The notes: a model not told the origin generated them from the sequence alone. A DNA stretch of 64,000 bases from Couchioplanes caeruleus (GCF_003751945.1 NZ_RJKL01000001.1:6758001-6822000), one strand, 5' to 3'. Shown: positions 41,200-50,807, counted from the stretch's first letter. Made by a program: numbers and translations.

Positions 41200-41979
41200 G
41201 TGTGGGATCCCGCCGCCTACCACCGCTTCGGCAACGAGCGGTCGCGTCCCTTCGCCGACCTGATGGCGCGCGTCGGCGCGGAGCACCCGCGCGCGGTCGC
41301 CGACCTCGGCTGCGGCACCGGCGAGCTCACCGAAACCCTCGCCGAGCGGTGGCCCCGGGCCCGCGTCGCCGGGCTGGACTCGTCCGCGGAGATGATCGCG
41401 ACGGCGGGTGCGCGCGGCGGGCGCGCCGAGTTCCGCCTCGGCGACCTGGCGCAGTGGCGGCCCGATCCCGACACCGACGTGGTGGTCACCAACGCCGCGT
41501 TGCAATGGGTCCCCGGCCACGGCGAGATGCTGAGCCGTTGGATCCGGACGCTGCCTCCGGGGGCCTGGCTCGCCCTGCAGGTGCCGGGAAACTTCGACGC
41601 GCACTCGCACCGGCTGCTGCGGGAGGTCGCCCGCAGCCGGCCGTATGCGGCGGTGCTCGGCGACCTGGTGCGCGAGGCCCCGGTCGACGACGCCGCCGGA
41701 TACGCCAACCGTCTGCTCGCCGAGGGCGCGCGCGTGGACGCATGGGAGACGACGTACGTACACCTGCTGAGCGCCGCCGGCGACGACCATCCGGTGCTGC
41801 GCTGGATGGAAGGCACCGCCCTGCGGCCCGTCAAGGCGGCGTTGGACGGCACGGCGTGGCGCGCTTTCCGGGCCACCCTCGGTGCGAAGCTGGCAGCGGT
41901 CTACCCTACCCGGAGCGGAATGGTGGCGTTCCCGTTCCGCCGGATCTTCGTCGTGGCCCACGTCCAGGAGGAAAAGTGA
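41200..41979 (+). CDS. Class I SAM-dependent methyltransferase (trans-aconitate methyltransferase-like)
   Basis: A 259-aa methyltransferase with motif I VADLGCGTGELT near residue 40, LDSSAEMIATA, DVVVTNAALQWV and a C-terminal FPFRRIFVVA. The pattern matches the trans-aconitate 2-methyltransferase group. GTG 41200 has GGAGG 5 nt upstream. It is cotranslated with the deaminase by GTGA overlap. The TetR-like palindrome lies directly before the RBS. It may act on a small carboxylate, not tested. Confidence 0.85.
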   Translation: MWDPAAYHRFGNERSRPFADLMARVGAEHPRAVADLGCGTGELTETLAERWPRARVAGLDSSAEMIATAGARGGRAEFRLGDLAQWRPDPDTDVVVTNAALQWVPGHGEMLSRWIRTLPPGAWLALQVPGNFDAHSHRLLREVARSRPYAAVLGDLVREAPVDDAAGYANRLLAEGARVDAWETTYVHLLSAAGDDHPVLRWMEGTALRPVKAALDGTAWRAFRATLGAKLAAVYPTRSGMVAFPFRRIFVVAHVQEEK

Positions 41980-42998
41980 CCGAGCTGGCCTCGTTCATCG
42001 CCGGCCTGCCCAAGGCCGAGCTGCACGTGCACCACGTCGGCTCGGCCTCGCCACGCATCGTCGCCGAGCTGGCAGCCCGGCACGAGGGCAACTCGCCGGT
42101 CCCGGCCGACCCGGCCGCGCTGGCCGACTACTTCGCCTTCCGCGACTTCGCGCACTTCATCGAGGTCTACCTCAGCGTCGTCGACCTGATCCGCGACGAC
42201 GAGGACGTCCGGACGCTCACCTACGAGGTCGCCCGGGAGCTCGCCCGCCAGCAGGTCCGGTACGCCGAGCTCACCGTCACGCCGTACTCGCACGTGAACC
42301 GCGGCATTCCGGCGCCGGCGTTCTGCACGGCCATCGAGGACGCCCGCGCGGGCGCGGCCCGCGACTTCGGCATCGAGCTGCGCTGGTGCTTCGACATCCC
42401 GGGCGAAGCCGGGCTGCCCGCCGCCGAGGAGACGCTGCGCATCGCGCTGGAGGAGCGGCCGGACGGGCTGATCAGCTTCGGCCTCGGCGGTCCGGAGATC
42501 GGCGTACCACGGCCGCCGTTCAAGCCGTACTTCGACAAGGCCCGCGCGGCCGGGCTGCACAGCGTCCCGCACGCGGGGGAGACCACCGGGCCGGGCACGA
42601 TCTGGGACGCGCTGCGCGACCTGGGCGCGGAGCGGATCGGCCACGGCATCACCGCCGCGCAGGACCCCCAGCTCATGGCCCATCTGGCGGATCACCGGAT
42701 CCCGCTCGAGGTGTGTCCGACGTCGAACGTGCGGACCCGGGCCGTGACGTCGATCGAGGAGCATCCACTCCCGGCGCTGGTCGCCGCCGGGGTGACCGTC
42801 ACCATCAACTCGGACGACCCGCCGATGTTCGGCACCACGCTCGAGGAGGAGTACGCCGTCGCGGCGCACCTGCTCGGCCTCGACGCGGCCGGCGTGGCGG
42901 ACCTCGCCCGGGCCGCCGTCACCGCGTCGTTCCTGCCCCACGCGGGCAAGGAGCGGCTGCTCACCGAGATCGGCGACTACGCCGCCGGCCACGCCTGA
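41976..42998 (+). CDS. Adenosine deaminase family protein
   Basis: A 340-aa amidohydrolase. HVHHVGSASP near residue 19 is the metal-binding HxH, and HAGET near 196, RIGHG near 222 and SDDPPMF near 280 complete the ADA motifs. It deaminates adenosine or a related nucleoside. In streptomycetes a close relative acts on aminodeoxyfutalosine in menaquinone synthesis, so that is an alternative. The GTG at 41976 overlaps the methyltransferase stop. Confidence 0.9.
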   Translation: MTELASFIAGLPKAELHVHHVGSASPRIVAELAARHEGNSPVPADPAALADYFAFRDFAHFIEVYLSVVDLIRDDEDVRTLTYEVARELARQQVRYAELTVTPYSHVNRGIPAPAFCTAIEDARAGAARDFGIELRWCFDIPGEAGLPAAEETLRIALEERPDGLISFGLGGPEIGVPRPPFKPYFDKARAAGLHSVPHAGETTGPGTIWDALRDLGAERIGHGITAAQDPQLMAHLADHRIPLEVCPTSNVRTRAVTSIEEHPLPALVAAGVTVTINSDDPPMFGTTLEEEYAVAAHLLGLDAAGVADLARAAVTASFLPHAGKERLLTEIGDYAAGHA

Positions 42999-43108
42999 CG
43001 CCGCCCGCGTCCGCGTCGGCGGGCGTTTCGCGTCGACCGGCGTCCGCGTCGACCGGCGTCTGCGTCGGCCTGTGGCGGGCCCTGGTCCGCGCCGGCCGGG
43101 GTGAGTGG

Positions 43109-43270
43109 TCAGGGGCGGTGGGCGTAGAGCGGGTCCTGCCAGATCGCCAGGACGGCGACGATCCCGATCGTCAGGATCGCTACCACCCGCACGACCCTCC
43201 GCCGGTGGAAGAACGGGTTCCGGTCGTCCTCGTCGGTCTCCGGTCCGGTGCGTACGTCCGTGTCGAGCAT
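43109..43270 (-). CDS. Small membrane protein (53 aa)
   Basis: A 53-aa protein with an acidic/basic N-terminus (TGPETDEDDRNPFFHRRR), one transmembrane helix (VVAILTIGIVAVLAIW) and a short tail. GGGAGAG lies 5-6 nt before ATG 43270. It follows the large secreted protein gene by 23 nt on the same strand, so they may be cotranscribed. Function unknown. Confidence 0.6.
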   Translation of the reverse strand: MLDTDVRTGPETDEDDRNPFFHRRRVVRVVAILTIGIVAVLAIWQDPLYAHRP

Positions 43271-43293
43271 CGTCTCTCTCCCTCGCCCGGACC

Positions 43294-45642
43294 TCAGCCG
43301 GGCACCGCCGTCCAACTCTGGTGCCGGGCCTGCTCCGGGCGCTGCAGCACGAGCAGCCGGGCCGTGCCGAAGCGCTGCTCGCCCACCCCGGCGGTCAGGT
43401 CGCCGCCGCTGGTCCGCAGGCTGAAGCCGTGGTCGGTGGCGAAGAGCTTCCACCGCTCGCTGCCGGCCGCGGCGCAGTCGCCCTGCACCAGCGGCGCCCC
43501 GGCCACCGGGTTGCCGCCGAGCGGCACCACGCACTTTCCGGTCGCCCGCGACTGCAGCGAGAAGCTGTCGTTCCCGGCCGGGACGAGCTTCCACTGCTGC
43601 TGGGAACCGCCGTCCGCGCTGCCCAGCGTCAGCGGCGTGCCGTTCGCGGTGCGGGCCGCGTAGAGGTCGGCCGCGCCGCCGGTCAGCGAGTTCTTCAGCA
43701 CGAACCAGGAGTTGGCCGCGGGTCGGCCCGCGGGCGCCGACTGGGCGAGCGCCCGGGCGGCGTATCCGGCCGTGCTGCGGATGGTGACCTGGTACTTGCG
43801 GTCCGGCCGCAGCCCGATCAGCCGGGCGCGGGTCGCCGTGGTCCTGGCGATGGTCTTGCCGTCGACGTCCACCTCGTACTCCGACCTCGGGGCCGCCTCG
43901 CTCCAGATGAGCCGGACCGAGGTGCTCGTCGACTCGCGGACCTCGAGCACGGCCTGCACGGCGGCCTGCCGGCCGGCCTGGCCCGCGGCGTGGGCGACCG
44001 GCTCGGTCACGGGCCCGCCGGCCGGGGGTCCGGCCGGTCCGCCCGGGGCGTCGCCGCCGCCGTCGGCCTCGCCGCCCCCGGTGGTGCCGCCGCCGGTTCG
44101 GCCGTTTCCGGTGGCGCCGTCGTTAGCGGCCTTGCCGGCGCCGGTGGTGCCGCCGTTGGTCCCGCCGTTCCCGGTGGTGCCGCCGCCGGTCTTGCCGTTT
44201 CCGGTGGTGCCGCCGTTGGTCCCGCCGTTCCCGGTGGTGCCGCCGCCGGTCTTGCCGTTTCCGGTGGTGCCGCCGTTGGCCTCGCCGCCCCCGGTGGCGC
44301 CCGGTGTCGGGCTCGTGGCGCCCGGGGGCGCCGTGGCGGACGCTCCGGCGGCGTTCGGTGCGCCCGGTGGCTCGTCCCCGCCGTCGCTGCGCAGCAGGAA
44401 CTCGCTCTGCGCCACGTTCCAGTTCTTCGCCAGGTAGCTGTCCGGGCGGGGGTCGGTGCTGAAGTAGTCGTCGTGCCCGCAGTCGAGGCGAATCTCCTGC
44501 TTCTTCGGGCACACCGGTCGAAGCTGTTCGCCGGAGCGGTCCGGGTAGCACAGCGGGTCGTGGTCGTCGGTGCAGCTACCTGCGCCGGTCGAGTTGGGGG
44601 AGTCGCGCAGCAGCGCGCCGAGCATGTGGGTCGTCTCGATCGCCGCGACCGCCGAGCTCCAGCAGCCGGCGTCGACCCGCCCGTATGACGGCCCGCCGTT
44701 GTTGCGGTTGCCGAGCCCCGGCCGGTTGTCGGCGACGAACGTGCCGATGCCGCAGTACACGTTCGCGTCCGCGAAGATCAGGTATTTGCGGTCGTTGCGG
44801 TCGTAGCCGAGGGTCTGCAGCGCCGCGATGGTGCTCGTGAAGGAGGCGAGCGCTCCCTCGGGCAACTGCACTTCAGCGACGTCGACGCGGCACTGCGGCG
44901 TGGTCACGTACCTGATGTGCCGCGAACCGCCGGTCTCGGCCGCGCTGGCGTCGAAGATCTGGTCGACGCCGGCCGCCCAGTTCCGGATCGAGCCGAGGTA
45001 GCCGGAGTAGCGGCTCGGCGTGCCGAACTCGTGCAGGTAGAGCGCCTGGATGCGGTTGCCCGTACGCCCGTCGCCCTCGCACGCCACGTCGTGCGCGCCC
45101 ATGACGAAGTCGGCCTGGCCCGGTGCGGCGTCCGGGATCAGCGCGGGCGCACCCGGCGCGAGCGATGTGCCGCCCTCGTCGCGCACGATCTCCGCGTCCG
45201 GCGGCACCGACGCGGCCTCGCGACGCGGCTCGGCGGGCTCGGGAACCTTGCCTGTCACCGGGGTGACGTCGTTGCCGACCTCCAGCCCGGCGGGCGCCGG
45301 GTCCGGACCGTGGGTGCAGGTCTCGGCGTCGAGCTCGTACGTGCCCGCGCAGAGCGAATCCTTGCCGGCGGGCACCAGGCCGTCGTAGACCAGGCCCCGG
45401 CCCGGGTCGTCGTCCGGCAGCGACGCGTACGTGATGCGCTCGCGGTCCTTCGCCCCGGAACCCCACCGGCCGTCGACGACGCTGGGGCCGATCACGCCGC
45501 CGATGACGAGCACGGTGATGCCGAGCAGCACGGGCAGCAGCCGGTGCGCGGCCGGGGTCGTGTGCCGCCGGCCGCGGTCGCGGGCTGAGCGCCGCCGCTG
45601 CGGAGCCTCCCCACGATTCGCAGGCCGTCGGTGGGCGGACAA
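43294..45642 (-). CDS. Secreted multidomain protein: degenerate metallopeptidase-like, FN3 and ricin-like domains
   Basis: A 782-aa protein from TTG 45642 (AGGAG 5 nt upstream). A signal-anchor helix lies at ~34-57. Residues ~178-421 resemble actinobacterial secreted zinc-metallopeptidase-like domains, with CTDDHDPLCY and LDCGHDDYF; the expected HExxH reads IETTH at 335-339 (I codon at 44638-44640), so the first His is lost. ~451-543 is a Gly/Thr/Asn linker with DNA-level repeats. ~560-625 fits FN3 (VRLIWSEAAPRSEYEV). ~640-782 fits a ricin-B-like lectin. It is probably a carbohydrate-binding, non-catalytic surface protein. Confidence 0.72.
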   Translation of the reverse strand: MSAHRRPANRGEAPQRRRSARDRGRRHTTPAAHRLLPVLLGITVLVIGGVIGPSVVDGRWGSGAKDRERITYASLPDDDPGRGLVYDGLVPAGKDSLCAGTYELDAETCTHGPDPAPAGLEVGNDVTPVTGKVPEPAEPRREAASVPPDAEIVRDEGGTSLAPGAPALIPDAAPGQADFVMGAHDVACEGDGRTGNRIQALYLHEFGTPSRYSGYLGSIRNWAAGVDQIFDASAAETGGSRHIRYVTTPQCRVDVAEVQLPEGALASFTSTIAALQTLGYDRNDRKYLIFADANVYCGIGTFVADNRPGLGNRNNGGPSYGRVDAGCWSSAVAAIETTHMLGALLRDSPNSTGAGSCTDDHDPLCYPDRSGEQLRPVCPKKQEIRLDCGHDDYFSTDPRPDSYLAKNWNVAQSEFLLRSDGGDEPPGAPNAAGASATAPPGATSPTPGATGGGEANGGTTGNGKTGGGTTGNGGTNGGTTGNGKTGGGTTGNGGTNGGTTGAGKAANDGATGNGRTGGGTTGGGEADGGGDAPGGPAGPPAGGPVTEPVAHAAGQAGRQAAVQAVLEVRESTSTSVRLIWSEAAPRSEYEVDVDGKTIARTTATRARLIGLRPDRKYQVTIRSTAGYAARALAQSAPAGRPAANSWFVLKNSLTGGAADLYAARTANGTPLTLGSADGGSQQQWKLVPAGNDSFSLQSRATGKCVVPLGGNPVAGAPLVQGDCAAAGSERWKLFATDHGFSLRTSGGDLTAGVGEQRFGTARLLVLQRPEQARHQSWTAVPG
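44141..44279 (-). repeat. 60-bp direct repeat encoding a Gly/Thr/Asn linker
   Basis: Bases 44161-44219 and 44221-44279 match base for base, and the preceding 20 nt begin the same pattern. They encode alternating GGTTGNG and GKTGGGTT units in the linker of the secreted protein. Confidence 0.9.
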
Positions 45643-45884
45643 ACCTTCTCCTCGTGCTTCGGGAGCGCGGTGGGAGGGGGTTATGGGGTGACCACCTCCC
45701 ACCGCGAGGGGGCTTCGCCGGTCCCGCCACTGGGGACGTGGTGTGGGTTCGGCACCGGGAAGCCGGATGGGATCGCCGTTGAGCGTGCCAGCCCGGCCGC
45801 GCCAGGGGAACGCCCTTAATACAGATCTAAGCAATACTTCGACCATCCGGGGTAATTGCTCGGGGCGCTTCCGCCCGGGCCGTT

Positions 45885-47297
45885 TCATGCATCATCCGTA
45901 CGCTGGAGCGGCCGTTTGCGCTTCCCCGGATCGCGCTCACGGGCCAGGCGGCCCACCAGCCCGAACCGACTCGCCTGCTTCGGCGGGGCCTCCGCGTCGG
46001 CGAGCAGCATCACCACGCTGGCGCCGCCCATCGCGGCCCGGGCCAGGCTGACCGAGCCCCCGGCGGCCTGCGCGGCCCGCCGGGCGATGTCCAGGCCCAG
46101 GCCGGTCGAGCCCTGCTCGCTCTGGCCGCGCTGCATGGCCTTCTCCGGGTCGTCGATGCCCGGGCCGGCGTCGTCGATCCGCAGCGCCACCCAGCCGTCG
46201 CGGCGGGAGAGGCTCACCTCGAACGCCGTGCCCTGCGGGGTGTAGCGAAAGACGTTGCCGAGCACCGCGTCCAACGCCGCCGCGAGCTCCGCGCGCGCCA
46301 CCGGCACCGGGATGCGAAGCTGGGCGCCCACCACGCGATACTGCCGGTTCTGGTCGCCGGCCAGGGCGGACCAGAAGACCATGCGGTCGCGGACCACCTC
46401 GGCGGCGTCGGACAACCCCTCCTCGGGCGCGTCGGCGACCTGCGCGGCGACCGCGGCCCGGGTGGTGTTGATGAGCTGGTCGACCTCGCCTTCGAGGGTG
46501 ACGATCGCCTGCCGGATGCGCCGGATGCCGCGCCGGCGGTCCAGCTCGGCGGCGGAGAACTCGCCGATGTGGGTGTCGTCGGGGTCGAGCGCCTCGGCGT
46601 CCAGGCGCAGGACGGTCAGCGGCGTGCGCAGCCGGTGGGACAGGTCGGCGACCAGCTCCCGCTCGCTGGTGCGCGAGGTGACCAGGCGGTCGGCCATGCG
46701 GTTGAAGGCGTAGCCGGCCTCGGCGAGCTCGCGAGGCCCGGACGGGTGGATGCGGACGCCCAGGTCGCCGCCGCCCACCGCCATCGCGGCGTGCACGAGG
46801 TTGCGCACCGAGGCGACGGCGCCCCGGGCCAGCCGGTCCACGACGATCACCGCACCGATGATCAGCCCGAGCATGATGCCGAGCAGGATCCACCAGTCGC
46901 GGGCGGTGCCCTCGGCCAGCTCGGTGTCGCTCACGAAGGCCTCGACGACCGACGTCTTGCCACCGACCGTCACAGGCTGTAACCGAACGACGCCTCCGTC
47001 CACCTCGATCTCGGTGGGTGCGGTGCCGCGGCCGGCCGCGACGAGATCCTCCGCCGGGACGCGGCTGTTCTGCGTGGTGCCGGGGGCGTGCAGGACGACC
47101 CCGCCGCCGGCCGCCTTGACGGCCGCATCGACGCCCTTCCTGCCGGCGCCGGCCGCGACCGCACCGGCGACGGCGGCGCTGCGCCGCTCGGCCTCGGCCA
47201 TGGCGCCGTCGCGGTGGTTCGTGCGCAGCTCCCAGCCCAGGGGGACGAGGAAGGCGAGGGTAGCGACGGCGGTGGTGGCGGCGGTGACACAGGCCAG
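45885..47297 (-). CDS. Sensor histidine kinase (OmpR partner), probable CTG start
   Basis: A membrane histidine kinase of about 470 aa from CTG 47297: transmembrane helix, extracellular loop of ~100 residues, second helix (WILLGIMLGLIIGAVIVV), HAMP, then DLSHRLRTPLTVL (phospho-His) and HATPase motifs (GNVFRYTP, DDAGPGID, GSTGLGLDIA). No ATG/GTG/TTG exists in frame between 47450 and the end of helix 1. AAGGG at 47307-47303 sits 5 nt before CTG 47297 and overlaps the regulator stop, so a CTG start with coupled translation is favoured; ATG 47450 would overlap the regulator by 145 nt. Confidence 0.8.
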   Translation of the reverse strand: MACVTAATTAVATLAFLVPLGWELRTNHRDGAMAEAERRSAAVAGAVAAGAGRKGVDAAVKAAGGGVVLHAPGTTQNSRVPAEDLVAAGRGTAPTEIEVDGGVVRLQPVTVGGKTSVVEAFVSDTELAEGTARDWWILLGIMLGLIIGAVIVVDRLARGAVASVRNLVHAAMAVGGGDLGVRIHPSGPRELAEAGYAFNRMADRLVTSRTSERELVADLSHRLRTPLTVLRLDAEALDPDDTHIGEFSAAELDRRRGIRRIRQAIVTLEGEVDQLINTTRAAVAAQVADAPEEGLSDAAEVVRDRMVFWSALAGDQNRQYRVVGAQLRIPVPVARAELAAALDAVLGNVFRYTPQGTAFEVSLSRRDGWVALRIDDAGPGIDDPEKAMQRGQSEQGSTGLGLDIARRAAQAAGGSVSLARAAMGGASVVMLLADAEAPPKQASRFGLVGRLARERDPGKRKRPLQRTDDA

Positions 47298-47305
47298 CCG
47301 GGCCC

Positions 47306-47995
47306 TTAGTCCGGGGCCACCAACCTGAATCCGACTCCCCGCACGGTGCGCAGGTAGCGAGGTTTCGCCGCGGACTCGCCCAGTTTCCGACGTAGCCAGT
47401 ACAGATGCACGTCGATCGTCTGGTCCTCGCCGACTGACGGCTGTCGCCATACCTCCTCCAACAGCTCACGACGGGAGACCACCCGGCCCGGGCGTGCGGC
47501 CAGGTAGGCCAGCAGGTCGAATTCCTTACGGGTCAGGGCCAGTTGCTGGTCGGCCAGGGTGGCACTGCGCTCACCGACGTCGACCCGCAGCTCGCCGACC
47601 TCGTGCACGGCGGGCTGCGCGGTCCGGCTGGCCCGGCCGACGCGGCGCAGCACCGTGGTGATCCGCGCGTCGAGGTGGGCGCCGGTGAACGGCTTGACCA
47701 TGTAGTCGTCGGCGCCGGCCCGCAGCAGCTTCACGACGGTCTGCTCGTCGTCGCGGGCAGTCGCGATGATGATCGGCACGTCGGTGATGCCGCGCAGCAT
47801 CCGCAGCGCGTCCGAGCCGTCGAGGTCGGGCAGGCCGAGGTCGAGCACCACCAGGTCGGGGGTCTCCGAGGCCACCCGGCGCAGGGCGTCGAGGGCCGTC
47901 CCGACGGCGTGCACGGCGTGCCCCCGGTCGGCCAGCGACCGGAGCATCGCACCGCGCACGACGTGGTCGTCCTCGACGAGCAACACCGTGGCCAT
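47306..47995 (-). CDS. OmpR/PhoB-type response regulator
   Basis: A 229-aa regulator with the receiver start ATVLLVEDDH, phosphoacceptor Asp in VVLDLGLPD near 52, the conserved Lys in YMVKPF, and a winged-helix DNA-binding domain (LTRKEFDLLAYLA, then VDVHLYWLRRKLGE and RYLRTVRGVGFRL). It works with the kinase immediately downstream. ATG 47995 lacks a Shine-Dalgarno; TACCTT 6 nt upstream could give a leaderless mRNA. Confidence 0.93.
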   Translation of the reverse strand: MATVLLVEDDHVVRGAMLRSLADRGHAVHAVGTALDALRRVASETPDLVVLDLGLPDLDGSDALRMLRGITDVPIIIATARDDEQTVVKLLRAGADDYMVKPFTGAHLDARITTVLRRVGRASRTAQPAVHEVGELRVDVGERSATLADQQLALTRKEFDLLAYLAARPGRVVSRRELLEEVWRQPSVGEDQTIDVHLYWLRRKLGESAAKPRYLRTVRGVGFRLVAPD

Positions 47996-48227
47996 GCGAA
48001 GAAGGTACTGCCCTTGGCAAGGGGATCCGAATTCGTCATTGAGCGGTGCTGCTCGAATACGAAGAGTGACTGAATAGAGCGGTCGGAAGGGTTCACCCGT
48101 GTCGTCGGCACTCTTTCCCGGCACCGGCCCCGGGACCGGCGGATCGGGTGGCCGCGTCGCGTCAGGGTGAGGAAACGGACCTACTAGCATCGGGGGCGAA
48201 TCGCTCGTCAACTGAAGGAGAACCACC

Positions 48228-50201
48228 GTGTCCGCAGCTCTGGTCGTACCGGCGGGGACGACGGCGGCCGACGCGGTGGCCGCCGCCGGCCTCCCGCAGT
48301 CCGGTCCCAAGGCGATCGTCGTGGTGCGTGAGTCCGACGGGCGCCTGCGCGACCTCGACTGGACGCCGGCGCGGGACACCGACGTCGAGGCGGTGCCCAT
48401 CGACTCGCCGGACGGGCTCGACGTGCTGCGCCACTCGGCCGCGCACGTGCTCGCCCAGGCCGTGCAGGACGTGTTCCCGGAGGCCAAGCTGGGCATCGGG
48501 CCGCCGATCCGGGACGGGTTCTACTACGACTTCGACGTCCAGAAGCCGTTCCAGCCCGACGACCTGACCAAGCTCGAGAAGCGCATGCAGGAGATCGTCA
48601 AGGCCGGGCAGACCTTCCGGCGGCGCGAGTACGGCTCGCTCGACGAGGCCAAGGCGGAGCTGAAGAACGAGCCGTACAAGCTGGAGCTCGTCGACATCAA
48701 GGGCGACGTGGACGCCGAAGCCGCGGCGGTCGGCGCCGGCGAGCTGACCCACTACGACAACGTCGGCAAGGACGGGGAGCGGGTCTGGGGCGACCTGTGC
48801 CGCGGCCCGCACCTGCCCAGCACCCGGATGATCCCGGCGTTCAAGCTGATGCGCTCCGCCGCCGCATACTGGCGGGGCAGTGAGAAGAACCCGCAGCTCC
48901 AGCGGATCTACGGGACCGCCTGGCCGAGCCGCGACGAGCTGAAGGCGTACCTGAACCGGCTCGCCGAGGCCGAGCGCCGCGACCACCGCAAGCTCGGCAC
49001 CGAGCTGGACCTCTTCTCCTTCCCCGACGAGATCGGCAGCGGCCTGGTGGTCTTCCACCCCAAGGGTGGCGTGATCAAGCGGGAGATGGAGGACTACGTC
49101 CGGGCGCGGCACATCGAGGAGGGGTTCCAGTACGTCGGCACCCCGCACATCTCCAAGGAGAACCTCTTCCACACCTCGGGCCACCTGCCGTACTACGCGG
49201 ACACGATGTTCCCTCCGATGCACATGGAGGGCGCCGACTACTACCTCAAGGCGATGAACTGCCCGATGCACAACCTGATCTTCAGGTCGCGCGGGCGGTC
49301 ATACCGTGAGCTGCCGATGCGGCTGTTCGAGTTCGGCTCGGTCTACCGCTACGAGAAGTCCGGCGTGGTCCACGGCCTGACCCGGGTGCGGGGCCTGACC
49401 CAGGACGACTCGCACTCGTACGTCACCGCCGAGGACGCCCCCGCCGAGATCAAGCACCTGCTGAACTTCGTGCTGTCGCTGCTGCGCGATTTCGGCCTGG
49501 ACGACTACTACCTGGAGCTGTCCACCCGCGACCCGAAGAGCGACAAGTTCATCGGCTCGGACGAGCAGTGGGAAGTCGCCACCAAGGTGCTCGAGGACGT
49601 CGCGGTGGAGTCCGGGCTCGACCTGGTGCTCGACCCGGGCGGCGCCGCGTTCTACGGCCCGAAGATCAGCGTGCAGGCGAAGGACGCGATCGGCCGTACT
49701 TGGCAGATGTCGACCATCCAGTACGACTTCAACCAGCCGGCCCGCTTCGGCCTGGAGTACCAGGCGGCCGACGGCTCCCGCCAGGAGCCGGTGATGATCC
49801 ACTCAGCGAAGTTCGGCTCGATCGAGCGGTTCTTCGGCGTGCTGGTCGAGCACTACGCGGGCGCCTTCCCGGCCTGGCTGGCCCCGGTGCAGGTGGTCGG
49901 CATCCCGATCCGCGACGACCACGCGGGCTACCTCGAAGAGTTCGTCGCGCGCCTGCGCAAGGAGGGCATCCGGGCCGAGGTCGACCACTCGACCGACCGG
50001 ATGCAGAAGAAGATCCGCACCGCCCAGCAGCAGAAGATCCCCTTCATGGCCATCGCCGGCGACGACGACGTCCAGGCCGGCACGGTCTCCTTCCGCTACC
50101 GCGACGGCTCGCAGCGCAACGGAATGGCGCTGGACGAGGCGGTCGCCCACGTGGCCGAGGTGGTGCGCTCCCGGGTCAACACCGGACCCTCCGCGGCCTG
50201 A
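48228..50201 (+). CDS. thrS: Threonyl-tRNA synthetase
   Basis: A 657-aa class II synthetase with an N-terminal TGS-like domain (~1-60), editing domain ([11 protein letters not shown] near 69) and a catalytic core: motif 2 [12 protein letters not shown] with MNCPMHN giving the zinc Cys, and motif 3 near 540. C-terminal anticodon-binding domain. It charges tRNA-Thr. GTG 48228 has AAGGAG 7 nt upstream. No T-box leader was seen. It is the first gene of the conserved block. Confidence 0.97.
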   Translation: MSAALVVPAGTTAADAVAAAGLPQSGPKAIVVVRESDGRLRDLDWTPARDTDVEAVPIDSPDGLDVLRHSAAHVLAQAVQDVFPEAKLGIGPPIRDGFYYDFDVQKPFQPDDLTKLEKRMQEIVKAGQTFRRREYGSLDEAKAELKNEPYKLELVDIKGDVDAEAAAVGAGELTHYDNVGKDGERVWGDLCRGPHLPSTRMIPAFKLMRSAAAYWRGSEKNPQLQRIYGTAWPSRDELKAYLNRLAEAERRDHRKLGTELDLFSFPDEIGSGLVVFHPKGGVIKREMEDYVRARHIEEGFQYVGTPHISKENLFHTSGHLPYYADTMFPPMHMEGADYYLKAMNCPMHNLIFRSRGRSYRELPMRLFEFGSVYRYEKSGVVHGLTRVRGLTQDDSHSYVTAEDAPAEIKHLLNFVLSLLRDFGLDDYYLELSTRDPKSDKFIGSDEQWEVATKVLEDVAVESGLDLVLDPGGAAFYGPKISVQAKDAIGRTWQMSTIQYDFNQPARFGLEYQAADGSRQEPVMIHSAKFGSIERFFGVLVEHYAGAFPAWLAPVQVVGIPIRDDHAGYLEEFVARLRKEGIRAEVDHSTDRMQKKIRTAQQQKIPFMAIAGDDDVQAGTVSFRYRDGSQRNGMALDEAVAHVAEVVRSRVNTGPSAA

Positions 50202-50223
50202 GGGCCGGCATTAGGGTGGGCGG

Positions 50224-50757
50224 GTGAGCGACGTGGGGGAACCGGACGGTCTCGATCGGCTCTGGACGCCGCACCGGATGGCGTACATCTCCGGTGCGGA
50301 CCGGCCCGAGGGAGGGTACGAGAAACCGTCCGGCTGCCCCTTCTGCGTCGCGCCGGGGTTGCCGGAGAGCGAGACCCTGGTGGTGGCGCGCGGCGAGGCG
50401 GTCTTCGTGGTGCTCAATCTGTACCCGTACAACCCGGGGCACCTGCTGGTGTGCCCCTACCGGCACGTGGCCGACTACACCGACCTGACCGGGCCGGAGA
50501 CGGCGGAGCTGGCGGAGTTGACCCAGCGGGCGATGCGCGTGATCCGCCAGGCGAGCAGCCCGCACGGCTTCAACCTGGGGATGAACCAGGGCGCGGTGGC
50601 GGGCGCCGGCATCGCCGCGCACCTGCACCAGCACGTGGTGCCGCGGTGGGGCGGCGACGGCAACTTCATGCCGGTGATCGGCCGGACCAAGGTCCTGCCG
50701 CAACTGCTCGGCGACACGCGCGAACTGCTCGCGAAGGCCTGGGCCGCGGGGACCTGA
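50224..50757 (+). CDS. HIT-family protein (AP4A phosphorylase-like)
   Basis: A 177-aa HIT protein. The triad motif is HLHQHVVPRW near residue 138; upstream, GCPFC and YPYNPGHLLVCPYRH are typical of the actinobacterial diadenosine tetraphosphate phosphorylase (Rv2613c-like) group. It degrades ApnA-type dinucleotides. It directly follows thrS (22 nt), which produces AP4A as a side product. GTG 50224 is the start. Confidence 0.9.
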   Translation: MSDVGEPDGLDRLWTPHRMAYISGADRPEGGYEKPSGCPFCVAPGLPESETLVVARGEAVFVVLNLYPYNPGHLLVCPYRHVADYTDLTGPETAELAELTQRAMRVIRQASSPHGFNLGMNQGAVAGAGIAAHLHQHVVPRWGGDGNFMPVIGRTKVLPQLLGDTRELLAKAWAAGT

Positions 50758-50807
50758 GCGGACCGCCCCGGGATTCCGGCGCAGACCTGGGTGGGCCCGT
50801 GCCGGGT

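Noticed and set aside
41976..42998. Naming the deaminase as the menaquinone-pathway aminodeoxyfutalosine deaminase
   Set aside because: No other futalosine-pathway gene is in the window; sequence reading alone does not separate it from adenosine deaminase.
44141..44279. Repeat array as a possible mobile-element trace
   Set aside because: The repeats are in frame inside a coding linker and have no terminal inverted repeats or target duplications.
47996..48227. T-box riboswitch before thrS
   Set aside because: No T-box motif, specifier loop or terminator/antiterminator pair could be recognised in the 232-nt region.
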